From Agelaius tricolor (lineage: Eukaryota; Chordata; Aves; Passeriformes; Icteridae): DNA of 64,000 nucleotides. Position numbers and translations under genes: made by a program. Under the pieces are notes generated by a model. The model did no database searches and had not been told where the DNA came from. It saw only the letters and a program-made list of their open reading frames with translations. The DNA lies in the NCBI GenBank assembly GCA_023055355.1, contig JALJCS010000001.1:22259881-22323880 (forward strand), written 5' to 3'. Below, one piece after another: positions 49,622 to 62,300 of this stretch (the stretch's first letter is position 1; every line of letters begins with the position of its first letter).

Positions 49622-50256
49622 CTTAGGACAAGTTTAGAAGACCACATCCCACATGAAATAAAAGGATATGGATACAGTTGTGCACTACATGCTCCCCAAG
49701 ATCATCCTTCCCAATAGCTTTATCTGCACCATCTGAAAGCCAGAATTATCAGAGCTCAAGCAAGGACACACGTGGTTCTACATGGGAGCACACCAGGAGC
49801 TTCAGCCAGCTGGTATCTGACACACAAACACACACAGCCTGCAGAATATCTAGAGATATGATGCAGGTGGCTGGGAATGGGCCACAGAGGTTTCTGAATT
49901 TAGAGTGCTTCTGAAGGCTCTAAGCAGGGCTGATATCACTGAATCCACTCACAGTCTGCCCTGGCACAGAAGTTTGAGTGGTACCTTGCAATCACAGGTA
50001 TCTGCATGCCTTCAAAATAAAATGTTTGGGACAATGTTATGATGTGTAAGGAAAGAAGAAAGGCACTTTTAATTGTCCTCCATCACTCCAGTTGATGTTA
50101 GTTAGCACAAATGCAGTAACATACCCCAAACTGTGATATATCCCTACCAGTGCTGCAGAAAAGAATATCTCCCAGAGTACTGTAATTACTAAAATGAAAA
50201 GCACAGTCAGCATTCTAAAAAGGGAGTCTTGAGGTTTGAGAAGAGAACAAGAAATG

Positions 50257-50301
50257 TAACCTGTATATGCTAATGATTACATCATTAGCATATACAGGTT
50301 A
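50257..50301. repeat. Perfect 21-bp inverted repeat with 3-nt loop
   Basis: The left arm is 50257-50277 and the right arm 50281-50301, with loop tac. The arms contain tatgctaatga and its exact complement. A third, direct-oriented partial copy (atgctaatgtttacatc, 50303-50319) matches 50267-50283 with one change. No mobile element or RNA gene is associated. Confidence 0.97.
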
Positions 50302-50319
50302 GATGCTAATGTTTACATC

Positions 50320-51579
50320 TCTTACTTTTCATCCAACCAGTTCATTTGTTTAGAACAACATCTCCTCAGATCTTTCTGCTGCAAGATGTTAAAGTATTGA
50401 AAACAGTAAGGGAGGAGAAATTACAGAAATAAATATGATGCTCTTTTTCATTCCTCCTGACAAAATACAGCTGAAACCCTCAATAGTAACAATGGGTGAG
50501 ATATTATTAGTATTTTTTTTCTGTTCTGGCAGTGGTAGGGCCGCAGTGCTCTCTGGTTCTACCTTACAGAAACACTGCAAGAAGCACATAGAATAAAACT
50601 GGAGGATTAATACAATTTCTCTCAAAGCAGTCCTTCAAGAGGTGAGATATCTTCACCTCTCTCTGACTTAGAAAAGCAGCACTCCTGAGCATCTGGAAGG
50701 CTACACACCACAACAAGCATGTCAACAGCATGTAGGGCTGCCTTAGCAGCAGGAGAGAACAGAGGTGCTGCACGCTCCCAGCAGCACATCCTCAGTGAAT
50801 GCTGGCCTGGATGCTCTGATCCAGCACAGGCCTCACAATTCCTGTAAAAGTAGATTTGTTTGAGCACATTAAAGCAGCCTACCCACATGGTGACAAACAC
50901 ACAGGAAACTGCCACTACTTCGTGACACAGGAAAGGGCAAAATCTGGACAACCCAACAGAGAGACAAGAGGTGTGTTCATATGGAAGTAAAGGAGAAAAT
51001 TCAGCAGAATTAACACAAAATGAATTATCACTTCTTTCATAGGTTAGGCAAAAGGGGCAATAACAATAAATAGTAGTTGTATTTATCTGGGTAATTTTTC
51101 CCACTTTATGAAAGGCACCACAGTGCCATGGGTGCCATGTGAAAGTCCTATTGGGATAAACATTTTCTAATCTGTGTTGTGTGCCTAAATCTTTGTTGCA
51201 ATCCCAATCCCAGCAGCTCAAGTACCCAGACAGTACTGTCATCTTGCTCTACAAAAAACCATTGTAGAACTCTGCAAGAGTTCCAAGAACACCAAATGAA
51301 TTCCACTATAAAATAACATCATCAATAACTCTCAATAACTCCCTTTCACACAACACCTTTATATCTAGAAATTATCAAAATATACTTGTTTAGATCTATC
51401 CTTGATGCAACACTACCAGATCTGCCTGCAACAAAATTATATCAGGTGTGGTTTTGGCCCTAGGGCAGCATTCAAGAAAATTTCAGTGCATTGAGGCTTG
51501 AATGCACCAAGAGGAGAAACAACCAATCAGCTCCAGAAATTCCAGGGATGCCTTCATCTCTCTGTTTTCCCTGTGCTTT
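50320..51579. other. Unique sequence; longest ORF in the window is spurious
   Basis: The 206-codon minus-strand ORF at 50622-51242 is rich in Cys, Trp, Ser and Phe, with no domain that I recognise and no initiation or splice support. It fits the tail of the ORF-length distribution expected by chance in 64 kb. Confidence 0.6.
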
Positions 51580-52124
51580 TATAGAATTTTATTACGTATG
51601 AGTTACAAATGTGGGAAAACATTAAAGTTGAGCCAACTACAAAATAAGCTAATATCTTGTGTTTTCTAAAAAATGCAAGCCTAATTAGAGTTTAGGTAAT
51701 TAAAGCTTTCACAGTTATAAAAAATACAATACATTCATTTATGCAAATCTGCCACTGAGTGTGATTTCAGTAAAATACCATGTAATGCGCATAACGTCAG
51801 AATTTTGGTTACAATTGAAACGTCTGCAAAGCAAGTTCTCTTCCTAAATTTCAGGCACATGCACTGTAATTCTGTTGCATTATGGATTTAAAACTCAGAT
51901 TGCTTTGTCTTCATTTAAAAATGATTAGCAGTTTACATCGGATTTATGTGCTGGCATAGCCTTTGTATCATTGAACAACTACAAGCTGATTTACAAAAGC
52001 CCAGATACACTATGTGTATATCTATGTAACTACAAAGTAATATGTGATGGCAGGCATAACCAGCAGACATAATTTATAATGAAGTGATTAGCAATATAAG
52101 CCACTATTATTAATTAATGTGTAA
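51580..52124. promoter_or_regulatory. Candidate conserved noncoding block
   Basis: This AT-rich, non-repetitive block has many TAAT/ATTA cores (ctaattag, gtaattaa, attaattaat), a perfect octamer ATGCAAAT at 51741-51748, and a CRE-like tgcgcataacgtca string near 51787-51800. No frame is coding-like. Base texture and motif clustering resemble developmental enhancers of vertebrate gene deserts, but conservation is untested. Confidence 0.3.
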
Positions 52125-52200
52125 TGCTGACATTGTGCTTGGGGCTGTATAAACTACAAGTGTAAGGCAATCTCTGCCTTGGAGTGGCAAGAGGCTAAAA
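52125..52200 (+). mobile_element. Possible amniote SINE/L2-type relic
   Basis: cattgtgcttggggctgtat, followed by aggcaatctctgccttgga and gtggcaagaggctaa, recalls the shared 'size-tag' region seen at the 3' part of old MIR/L2-like elements. The match is short, and the assignment is from memory. Confidence 0.4.
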
Positions 52201-54264
52201 TGACAGGCGAGGTCCCCCAGTCCCACAGCTTCCGGAGAGCTGGGAGAAGGCAGGACCCGGCAGGAGTCCTGAAGCTGATTTGCCACAGCTGGAGTGGCTT
52301 AGCCAGACACAGGCCACTGCAGGCCCCACAGCCACCAATACCCCTGAAATTACAGCAGTGGCAAAAGCTGAGAGTCCTTCTCTCTAGTCCAAAAGCAATG
52401 AACACCAAATGCATAAAAGCTCTCCAGCTTTTATAACCCTAGGAAAAAATCAGTAAAAGTACAGAGAAAGGCAGACCTGGCGTCTTTGCCTCTTACTTGA
52501 TGGGGAGCAAGTAGGGAGAAGTCTCTTTGGGAGCTGCACTGATGACCTTTTCGCCACTCTGTCACCCCAGAGCTGAGATTGACTCTTGAAAGCCAAAACC
52601 TAACCATGCTTCCTAAAAGATCAAGAAAGATTCACAGCATATAAAATCCCCTTAAAACCCCAACACCCAGTTCTCATGAAAAAGCACCTAATGCACATCT
52701 GCACAGAAAAATAGTAGTTCAGAAACACAGTCTGAAAAGTGAGATGCCACAACCAGAGAAGTTAATCAGGATATGTAGGAGCACAAGAACAGTCACTAAA
52801 TATTTGAGGGAAACATGACTTTCCAGTTAGAGCACATATTTGGGGTTGATCCTTTCTTTCCAATTTAGATTGAGATTTTAACAGGAGCAGCACATAAGAG
52901 AGCTATTTCTAGTTCACAGCACTCACAATATTGCTCTGGGAGTAGTCACATTTCCTTGAATTCAGAAGGCCAAAAGATATGAAACTTCTTGCCACAAATC
53001 AGTACAGCTCCAACAATGGTAAACACCCAAGAAGGAATAAAAATCTCTTTCCATATAAAGAAGGGCAGAGAGAGATTTTAATACCTGCCCTACGAACTAG
53101 CCAGGTGAAGTTTTCAGTAACTAAAATTGGGGTCAACATCTTTTTTTGGGGGGTAATTAGCCTTTGAAAAATAGGTCTAACAGATACTGCCACTAGTTTT
53201 GAAAATCCTCTGCTTCTTTCATGCTCAGCATCTAAATGGGAAAAAAATCCAACTTGGAAGTGTCCTTCATCATTATTTACATAGAGCCTTACCTGCTCTT
53301 TTGTTGATAAATCGAAAAGCTGTATTTGCAGCAAAATAATGATAATATCCAGCTGCATGGGCAGATTACGAAAAGCCAAGCAGCCAGACAATTATTTACT
53401 GTGCTGCTATAAGATAGACACTAACTTTCTTTACATCAACAAGTTTTAAAACTGTCACGCAGCTTTTAATTGCCATTAATAAGGTAGAGATAAAGCCCTC
53501 TGGGTCTTAATCCCATCATCATGGTGTCGCAAGTTAATGATATGTTAGCCAGTGCTTTGTATCACCAGCTTACAGAAGGGTCAGGGGGAACATTTCATCC
53601 TAGGCCATCAAGACTGTATTCCATGGGTAACCTCTAACCTGTTGGGGCTGTCAATCAGTGAACACTACGCACAAACACCATGCTCCTGGTAAATCTCCTT
53701 TCACACCTAAGAGTTTTGTCAGTCATCATCCATTATTAACAGTTCTTTCAGTTGCTACACCTAGACTTCAGTTGCCAGATCTTTTTAGGATAGCAGCAGA
53801 TGATGGGCTATTGATCTTATCTCAGAGAATTAGGGATCTACTCATGGGCTTGGCTAGCTGATGGCACTGTGAAAGGTAGAAGATTGTTTGGCTTGCTTTG
53901 AAGGACCTCAGAAGGTTCCAAGAATACAAGAACTGTAAGAAACCTGTAAAATATTGAAAGGGCTATCAAGGAAACAGCTTCAGATGAATTTAGCTAAGAG
54001 ATGAACTGGGATCATAAATGTCAGGTCATGGAAAGTAGCTGGGCCCCAGTAATGAGCAGGACCTCTAAAAGGTATTGTCACACAGATAATAGAGATCTGC
54101 ATCCAATCTACCACAAGATTCATTGGCACTTTGATCAGATCTATGTCTCCTGTATAGATAAGGGCAAACAAAGAATCCAAAGCAAAGGCCATTTTCCCTA
54201 GCTTGCTATTGAAGTCTTTTTACAGAAAAAAATACTCTGGAGACCAGGGGCTCTGTTGAATAGT
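52201..54264. other. Unique sequence with a small GC-rich block
   Basis: The first 130 bases (52200-52330) are clearly more GC-rich than the surroundings, without a CpG-island character. A 130-codon minus-strand ORF (52999-53391) contains a strong internal donor at 53292. See the rejected items for the 60-bp splice-flanked piece. A possible conserved block lies at 53395-53560. Confidence 0.4.
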
Positions 54265-55385
54265 TTTACATAGGAAATAGGACTGGAAGAGTCCTCCCAG
54301 GTCATCCCCTGCTACGTCTGACACATCATATCTCATTGATATCACAACATCACAATCTCATTGATAAATTTCTCAAGTTTTTTCTTGAAACCAGGTAGTT
54401 TTCTTGCCCCTGTGACTCCTATTGGAAAACTGCTCCAAAACTTCATGTTATTAAAACCTTCATCCCTTTTCCAAAGAACATTTATTCAGTTGGCTCCTAT
54501 CAATTGTTCCTATGGCATTCAATACACCCTTAATTTAACCAGTTCTCTCTCACCACTTACCCTGATAATATATTTATAGGGAGAAATATATCTCTACTCA
54601 GTTTTAGTTTTGCTAAAATAAAGACACAGTCCTTTATCCCCCATTTCCTATCTCAATTTAATTTCCCTTCTTCTGGAGTCTGTCTTTTTTTGGACGTCCC
54701 CAGTGCCTTGTACAAAAGTAGTCAGGAATCCCACATGTTTCCTGGATATGCTTCCCCTGATGCAACATCCAGGAGAACATCTCAGGGAATACTTCCCTTC
54801 CCTGCTGTTGCAGAGCCCCAGCATTTGTCAATCATTGGGAGATTCAGCAAAACACTTCTCTCTTACTTCCAGCTGATGAGCTTCCTGCTCAGAGCAAAAA
54901 AACATCTGCATGACCTTGTGGTTTATTAGTACTTCATTTTATCCATTTTCCATTTCTCCTGTTGTCAGGGTCAGTCCTTCTCTGAACTGTCAAGGCCTCT
55001 CAGCTGTCTCTTTACAGACTTTGTATGTGCACAGATTTTCTGCTGCGAGTACAAATAAAAATGTTCAGATAGGTCAAAAGACTGATCACTAATAAACTTT
55101 GCTAGTTACTGCTCTTGTCCCTTGGCAGTTCTTTTAGTTCAGTTTTCAGCAATCTTTCCTTAGCCATTTCTTTACATTTATTGTGCCATATTTTCTCCAG
55201 CCCAAATAGTTTTATTCCGTATACCACTGTATTAAACGTTTTATAGAAATTTTGATGAACTAGAATTTCTACTATATTTCTCTTGGTCACAAACTCAGGG
55301 AAATCTATCACAGCAATGTAGCAAAATTTATCTTTAGTAGGTATGTATTGCTGTAGCATTTGTTAATCTTTCTTCCAACAGATCT
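54265..55385 (-). mobile_element. Old CR1-like LINE fragment, reverse orientation
   Basis: The reversed consensus appears in order on the plus strand. The 3' end is aggactggaagagtcctcc and aggtcatcccctgctac, followed by a faded middle. The reverse-transcriptase part (tattaaacgttttatagaaa, tctcttggtcacaaactca, ggaaatctatcacagcaat) lies at the right. The frame is broken throughout. The middle (54600-54990) is too diverged to be sure it is one continuous insertion. Confidence 0.6.
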
Positions 55386-56127
55386 ACACAAAGTTCAGTG
55401 TCCATGTATTATACTGCCAAAAAAAGGTCAGTTGCCCCTAATCTCACTCTGCTAGAAACAAAGATCTTAAAAACTTAGTGACATTACTCTATGCAAAAAA
55501 AGATATAAGAACTGACCTGCCTTGGAACACGAGCCATTATGTAAACCCATAACAATAAAATAATTTGTAGAAATGGAAAGGATTTACCATCTCAAAATTA
55601 TGACACTATTTATTTAGAATCAAAATAAGTTGAAATGTCCCACCAGCCTTTGATACGTTTTGAAGTTTATGACAGGGAGTATCATTGGTCACTGTTGTTA
55701 AGCTAAGAAAACACCATTTAATTGCATACAGCTACTTACCCTGGAGTGTGCAAACACAGTACAGCAAAATTTACTGTGTTGTCCTAAACCATCTCTAACT
55801 TTGCCTCAGCAAATCCCAGGTGCCAGCCCCTTTCTAGTTATGACCTTGTGTTCTGCAGGACAGTAACTTCAAAATTACAAACATGCACTGAGCCCATGCT
55901 GCTATGGGTCTTTTCAGTCTGCTACTCATGATGTTAATGGAAGCATAATAATATGGACAACTGGCTGAAAATTACATTCCTTTGTGAACTCCACTGTCTC
56001 ACCAGGTCAATTTAATTATTCACACAAGATTGACAAAGAGAGGAAAAAGTCCCATCACTAGACCCCACACCATGTACCAACCACATCCTTCTGCCAGGAG
56101 AGAGGATGACTTTGACTAAAACAGAGC
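55386..56127. other. Unique sequence, nothing supported
   Basis: No repeat recognised and no coding-like frame. Two minus-strand donors (near 55739 and 56003) lack acceptors. Confidence 0.55.
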
Positions 56128-56302
56128 AGAGAGACTTCCAGTGGGACTCTGGATGTCCTTCATTACATTGGGTAAGTCATTTGAGCTCTTTGTGCCTCAG
56201 TTTCCCCACATGTAAAGTCTCCATCATGGCAGCACACATAATCATAGACTCATTCTGAGACTTTTAGATCCTTAGGTGAGAGCTGCTAGAAAGTATTATT
56301 GA
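56128..56302 (+). mobile_element. MIR-type SINE relic
   Basis: This is the clearest MIR in the window: ttgggtaagtcatttgagct, then ctcagtttccccacatgtaa, a diverged core, and gctgctagaaagtattatt at the 3' end. Confidence 0.85.
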
Positions 56303-59300
56303 CTCAGTAAGTAAGTTAAGAAGCAACAATTCTGATCTTCAGCTGAGTCAATAAGGCTGCCGCTCATATAAAGCTCTCAGCATAGCAGTTCTTAAGGGTT
56401 TAAAGAGCCTGAGTTACAGCCTTGTTGAAGTAGCTTGGAAAAACAACAGCAATGTGCACAACATAGCAAGTGTTGACACACTTGTCACTAGAAGCCACTA
56501 GATGTAGGTGAACATGAAGGTGACAGCAGACAGGTACCTCAAACCCTGACAGAACTAAATGGTAGGAAATGTTTTAGCAAAGGTCTGGCATTTGCCTACA
56601 CACCAAACACTACAAAATGCAGGGCACTGTTTCTATGACAGCCATTCACCTAACCCTCACTACTGATTCACTCAAAGCTGACTGAAAAGTCTAAAACATT
56701 TTCCTTACAGCTATACAATTTCTTTATTAAACTTCTCAGACCTGGGCTTGTATGAAATCCAAGAGACGCCACCAAAAACTCAGCATGTAACCTGCAGACC
56801 TGTGCAGTATGCTTGACTGTGTTCCTGCTAGGTGTGCATAACTCCTGTTGTCCAGCCTTCTCTAGAGAAAGAGGACAAGGGGAAAGTTCATTGTTTCCTC
56901 AACAATTTTCAAGAATATCTGAATCAAAAAATGAAGTTTTGTCATTTGCATGGCAAAGAGAGCAGGGAAAGAGAGGAAGTATTGTTAGGTATTGGTAATG
57001 TAAAAACATAAGTATGCTGTTATTTATGTAATTAGTTATTGCTTTCATTATGGGTACAGTCTTAATGGTTATAGTATTTATGTATAATTACCTTAATACT
57101 CACTGAAATTTCCAAGTAGCTCCCTAATTAACTGTCTCAAATATATAATTACATTGCATCTTTACGCAAGACTTGCCTAATTAATGTAGTTACACCACTT
57201 CTTTGTGAATGTGCATTATTAAATGCTCTTCGCATCATTCTTCTGACTTCTTGTAATTCACTCTTTACAAAAATTAAGGCCCTGAATTAGAAACCTTCAC
57301 GAGCAACCAGCTCCAAAAGCAAGCGCCAGATGATCTTTTCTTAACAAAAAACAAATCTTACTAAGCCTCATTACCACTCCTTTCAACAAAAGCTTTCCAT
57401 CTGGATCTGAAAGAAATCCCAGGTACAATTGTCTTTTAAGGGGGCATAGAAAACATGTTATACATACATTTAAAGAGGAGAAGACTTTGCTGCCATCAAG
57501 GGTCCAAACTCCTGGACTTCTAACTCATCCAACAAGCCCATCTAGCAGAGGGATCAGGTGACTGCTTGATAGCACCCCAATCACTTGACAGTGTCAGGTG
57601 ACATTTTCAAAATACAAAAAAGTAACAAAAGATTTTGGGAGGCTGTCATTATACTCCAAAACCAGGCATGACTTGGTTTAAATCAAGAACTTTGAATTCC
57701 TTTTTCCCAAGTGTTCCACCTCTGTGCTTGGCACACTGCAAGCCACTCTCAAGTGCCTTGCATGTCACAAGTTCGCAGTGTCTCACAGCTTAGGGGCTCT
57801 TCTCTACAATTCAGCTCCCAGCTCCATGGGTAAAGGACTGAATGCCACCATCAACCAACAACACATGTGAAGGGAAAGTTTCTGCTGTGAAGAATTTAAT
57901 TGCATTTATAGATTGAATTCCTCTGACCCTCAGCATCCTAGGCAACCCCTCTGGTAGTGACCAGAGAAGATTAAGAAGAAATTCTGGGACCTTTTTCTGT
58001 AGCAAGATTTTTCTCAGGGGTAATTTGTGCCCAGCTGAGGACATTACCAAGCTACTGAAGTGGCAGCAAGGTTAGGCCAGACACAGTTTCTCTAACCAGG
58101 AGTAGATGCACAGGGCAGTAGCAGAGCCATGGGTCAAACTTTGGATACATTGCACACAGAGAACCTAGCTGGCAATAAGAACATGACAAGCCTTACAATG
58201 TCCTCCAGTAGCAATGGACTCAACCATGTTCAGCTGGTTAAAAGGCAGCACATTTTTCACACCCTGTGTCTTTTGAAGAACAAGAGAGTATTCACCACAG
58301 ACATTTTCCAAGCATGGATGTACTGGTTAGAGTTACTCCAACAGTTGGGATTTAGAGAAAATTTTCCCAAGTGTACTTGTAGACCCTACAAGTGCTTCAG
58401 CAAGTGACATCAGCTGTCAAGTGAGTGAAGTGGGGGAAGAAACATGCTTCAAGGACATTTACTCAGAAGATGTTCACCTGCAGAACTGAGGGGAAGGCTG
58501 ACAGAACTATGACAAAGATAGCTGCTGTCAGTTCCAGATAACCTGGGTTTTACATTAGTTATCCCTTTCCAATGTGAAATTTGACTTGACACATATTCAT
58601 GGCAACTGAATCTCAGAGGTAAACTGGCAAAACCTCTGGAGCTTAGGACCCAGGCTTATATGCACTTACCTTTGCAAAGTTTTCAGCAATGAGCTGTCAA
58701 ATACAAGCACTACAGGTATGTAAAACTGAGCAGCTCATCCCATTTCAGCTCCAGGCGTAGTCTCTACATACTAGCACTAGGATACACCACCTATAAGCTA
58801 CACCATGCAGGAAGAAAACCTGACCCTGATAAGTCTGCTTGGATACAGATATAATTACTTTGGTAAGCAAAGAGTTGGCATGGCTGAGCTTTATGAGGCA
58901 GGCTGATATTTTCAAGTGTAGAAATACACAGTTAGTCATCTTAATGGATAACTTGACTTTCAGAAGTCAGAATAAGACCTGCTGTGTACATCTTCAAATA
59001 TCCTGCCCTAGGCCTGTGTATTTTGGCCATTTAATAAGTCCTAAACTACCTACATCAGACAAACCTGTGCCTAAACAGGTTCAAGCACTGAACAAATATT
59101 AAATCCATGATTGCCAGCAAATCATTGCTATTTTAAAAGAGCCTCTTGCTTTTCAAAATAGCAGATGCCAACTCATACCCTGAATGGATACAATAATTAG
59201 GCCCTTTGTATAGCAGTATTTTAGATAGATGTTTAACGTATCAGTTGAAAACGTTTCAGCCAGCGTGTGACACACGCATGGAAAATACGCTGTCATTCCA

Positions 59301-62300
59301 ACGTGGGGTTTTTCCACTGGCCTTTTTTTTTTCAGTTTTGTAGGACGCAAAGAGTTACTGAAATAGCCAGCCATACAACATCTGGGAGAAAAAAAAAACA
59401 CACACAGGAAAATGCAGCAGAAGGGCAAGATTCATGAAAACAGGAAACATTAAGAGGAGAGTGAAAATATGTCAAAACAAAGGAGGTAATAGAGTGTCAG
59501 AACGAATGAGTTCAGCAATCGGCAGAAGTTCCTCAAGAGCCTTCAGAGACCAGCCAGGTGACGTCTGCCACTCCTGACACAACAGGACAGCAACCTTTTT
59601 AACCTCCATTTTGAACATATATGAAGGATGGTGGTCTGCCCATAGACATGCTCATTCCACACAGAAAGGTCCATTTGCTAAGCCTGTGCCTCTGATAGGA
59701 AATGGTAGCATTTCAAGAGCACTGCTAACAGCAAACACAGATGGTCACAGGTGCCCAGCATAGGTGTTTGGACCTAGTTAAAGCATCATTTACAACATGC
59801 ACATTGCAGAGGCCTTTTGCTTCCAACTGTGTCCATACCCTTTTCACCACTGTTGGCACAAATACCCTTTTATTTGCTCAAAGTTTTGCCAGTGCTTCTT
59901 CCCTTCCAGGCACACAAGAGTATTTATTTGCATTCTCCATCTTCCTTCATGTTTCCATTCAGAACAGTTTAGTCACTCACTCAGATGTTATTGGGCAGAC
60001 AGAACATAATGTCTGTGCATAATATTCTGTGCATTGGGATAGTTTCACAACAGAAGAAGAAGTGGTAAATACCCAAAGTGAGCAGCCCTCATTCAGACTG
60101 AGAACTGTTCACCCAAGCTCAGGCAATGTTTCATTGACAAATACAAGTGTAGAAATCAGGACATGGTGCAACATGAGGAGCTGTGAAAGCAGAGGCCATT
60201 CTGCAAGAGATTACACAGACTTAAAAGCCTGTCAAAGCAAATCTCCCCCCGCCTTTCTGAGGGGACCCTCGGATAGAGGGAGCCTTTGTAAGACATCATC
60301 AGCTCTTGAATCTCTATAACTTTAGACAGAAAAGCAGCCAGGTATCATCTGTACAAAGAGAAGTTCCTTCTGTGGATTTTCTCAGTCTTCTTATCACAAA
60401 ACTATCTAGGAGGATTTTGACTGAGGAGATGAGGTATCTCAATGCTTTGTAACAAACCAATTCCCAGCCTGTGAGAAATGAAGGATGGGAAGGCAATTTA
60501 AAAAACAAACAAACAAAAAAAAAAGACCAAAAAAACCCACAAAAAAACAGTTCAGTGTAGCCTCACCCATTGGCTTTCTTTATCACTTGCAACAGATATG
60601 TGGGCTCTACCCATTTCACAGTATTTCCCTCACACACAAAGGCCATTTAGATGTGTAACTCCTGTTGACTTTCAAAAGAAAGTAAGCACTTAAATGCATT
60701 TGTGCCTTCAAAAATCTCCCCCTAGTGACACAGCAGTAAAATTAAGCCTCCAAGACTTACAATAAAATGTGTTCACCAGTGCCCCATGAAACACCCCAAA
60801 TAAAAATCACACTTGCTCATGGGAATGAAAGCAGTGCATGGAACAGAGCATTACTTTTGCTTTTCCAGCATATATAGCCCTCTGTCTTCACTGACAGGAA
60901 GGGGAAATTATCCTGGCACAGGATTTGCCCTGCCCAGGGCAAGGGGAGCAATCAGTTGGGCCCCACTTCTCCTTGGGGCATGATTCTCGTTGCCCTCTAG
61001 CACAGGGGGAAGAGTGGGGAAACCTTGGGACCAAAGCAACTGTGGGCCATGGGCACTGTGGAAGGGCTGAGGGGAGGACAAGGAGGACAAGATGGACACT
61101 GGCATCTGCGCAACAGAAGTTTTGGCCTAAAAATTCCATCAGCTTCAGTCCCAGACATTGTCATCTGTAGGGCACAACACCTCCATGAACCTGTATCAAC
61201 ACATGGCCTAAAAAAGGACTACAGGAGATAGGTTCTTTGGAATAGCTGCCCCCACAGGGGCAGTGCAAACAGTTGTTTGATGCCAGCCTTGGGAAGAAGT
61301 GTCTTCAGTTTATCTCCTTGGAAATTGTGAGCTTGAGTTCTCCCTCCAGCATTGCAGCTACACTGCCATTGCCATGGGTGTTTCACTTTACTTCAAGAAA
61401 TGTTAAAGAGTTTCACAATCTCCAATTTTGGCTTCAAAGGTATCCAAAAATTCTGTGCTGTGCAGTCAAGATGCAAACACACTTGCAGAGTAAAGTATTG
61501 TTGCTGGGCATCTGTCAGGTTGCAGCAGATGTTGGGCCAAAAGATAAATGACTACAGACCCTGAAAGTTCATTGTAATCCAGGACCATGTCATATGACAT
61601 AAAGACCTGCCCCTCTCTGCCCACAGATCCCCACAGTCATCAGGCAAACAAGGGATACCCCAACTGCCCCAGATGAAAGAGCAATAGCAGCTGCCAAGGC
61701 TGCCCTGTAAATGCACAGAGAGCAGCACACACTTCAGAGCCAGGCATCGGGACTTGGTGTGACCCCACTCCAGCCCCTGCGAGTGAGCAGTGCTGCGGAG
61801 CTGCACCGTGCTCAGCAGGACACGGGGAAGTGTGTCCCTAACCACACATCTCATTTTTACAAAGTTAATGCTAACCATTACCTGAAAGGCAGCTCTTCCA
61901 CAAAGTGTTAATCATTCGCAACAACAATGAAATCAGGAAACATTCAGGGGGTTAGGAAAGAAAAAAAAAACAGAAAAAAAGCCTCTTAATTACATACAGT
62001 GCTGCATGACTTCACAGAGCAAAGCTTTTCTTTAAGATCTTAAGACCACCCACAAGCATAACACATGGCCTGGAACCTGAAGAGAATATCTGAACAGGGG
62101 TCTCAGCATAAGGATGGGAGGGGGCAGTTTTGCTTGGGCATATGCAAATGTTTGCTTCTATGGGATCAAATAAAAATTAACTATTTGTTGTGTCTGGTTA
62201 TCATTTGTCAGAGCTGGGAGCTGCTTGGTAAAACAGGGAGAGATAAACCTTTAAAACCTGTGACACAGGAGGATTATTTGTCTGTGCAAGGCTTTAGTCA

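Noticed and set aside
50622..51242. 206-codon ORF, the longest in the window
   Set aside because: Composition is rich in Cys, Trp, Ser and Phe with no domain, and the length is within chance expectation for 64 kb in six frames.
4610..58725. A single minus-strand gene built from ten splice-flanked candidate exons (58670-58725, 53293-53352, 50125-50214, 49494-49621, 48638-48673, 28627-28729, 21490-21592, 17274-17335, 7390-7479, 4610-4763)
   Set aside because: Entry and exit phases agree at only three of nine successive junctions, which is what chance gives. Pseudo-exons with open frames are common in vertebrate noncoding DNA, and none of the peptides matches a protein that I know.
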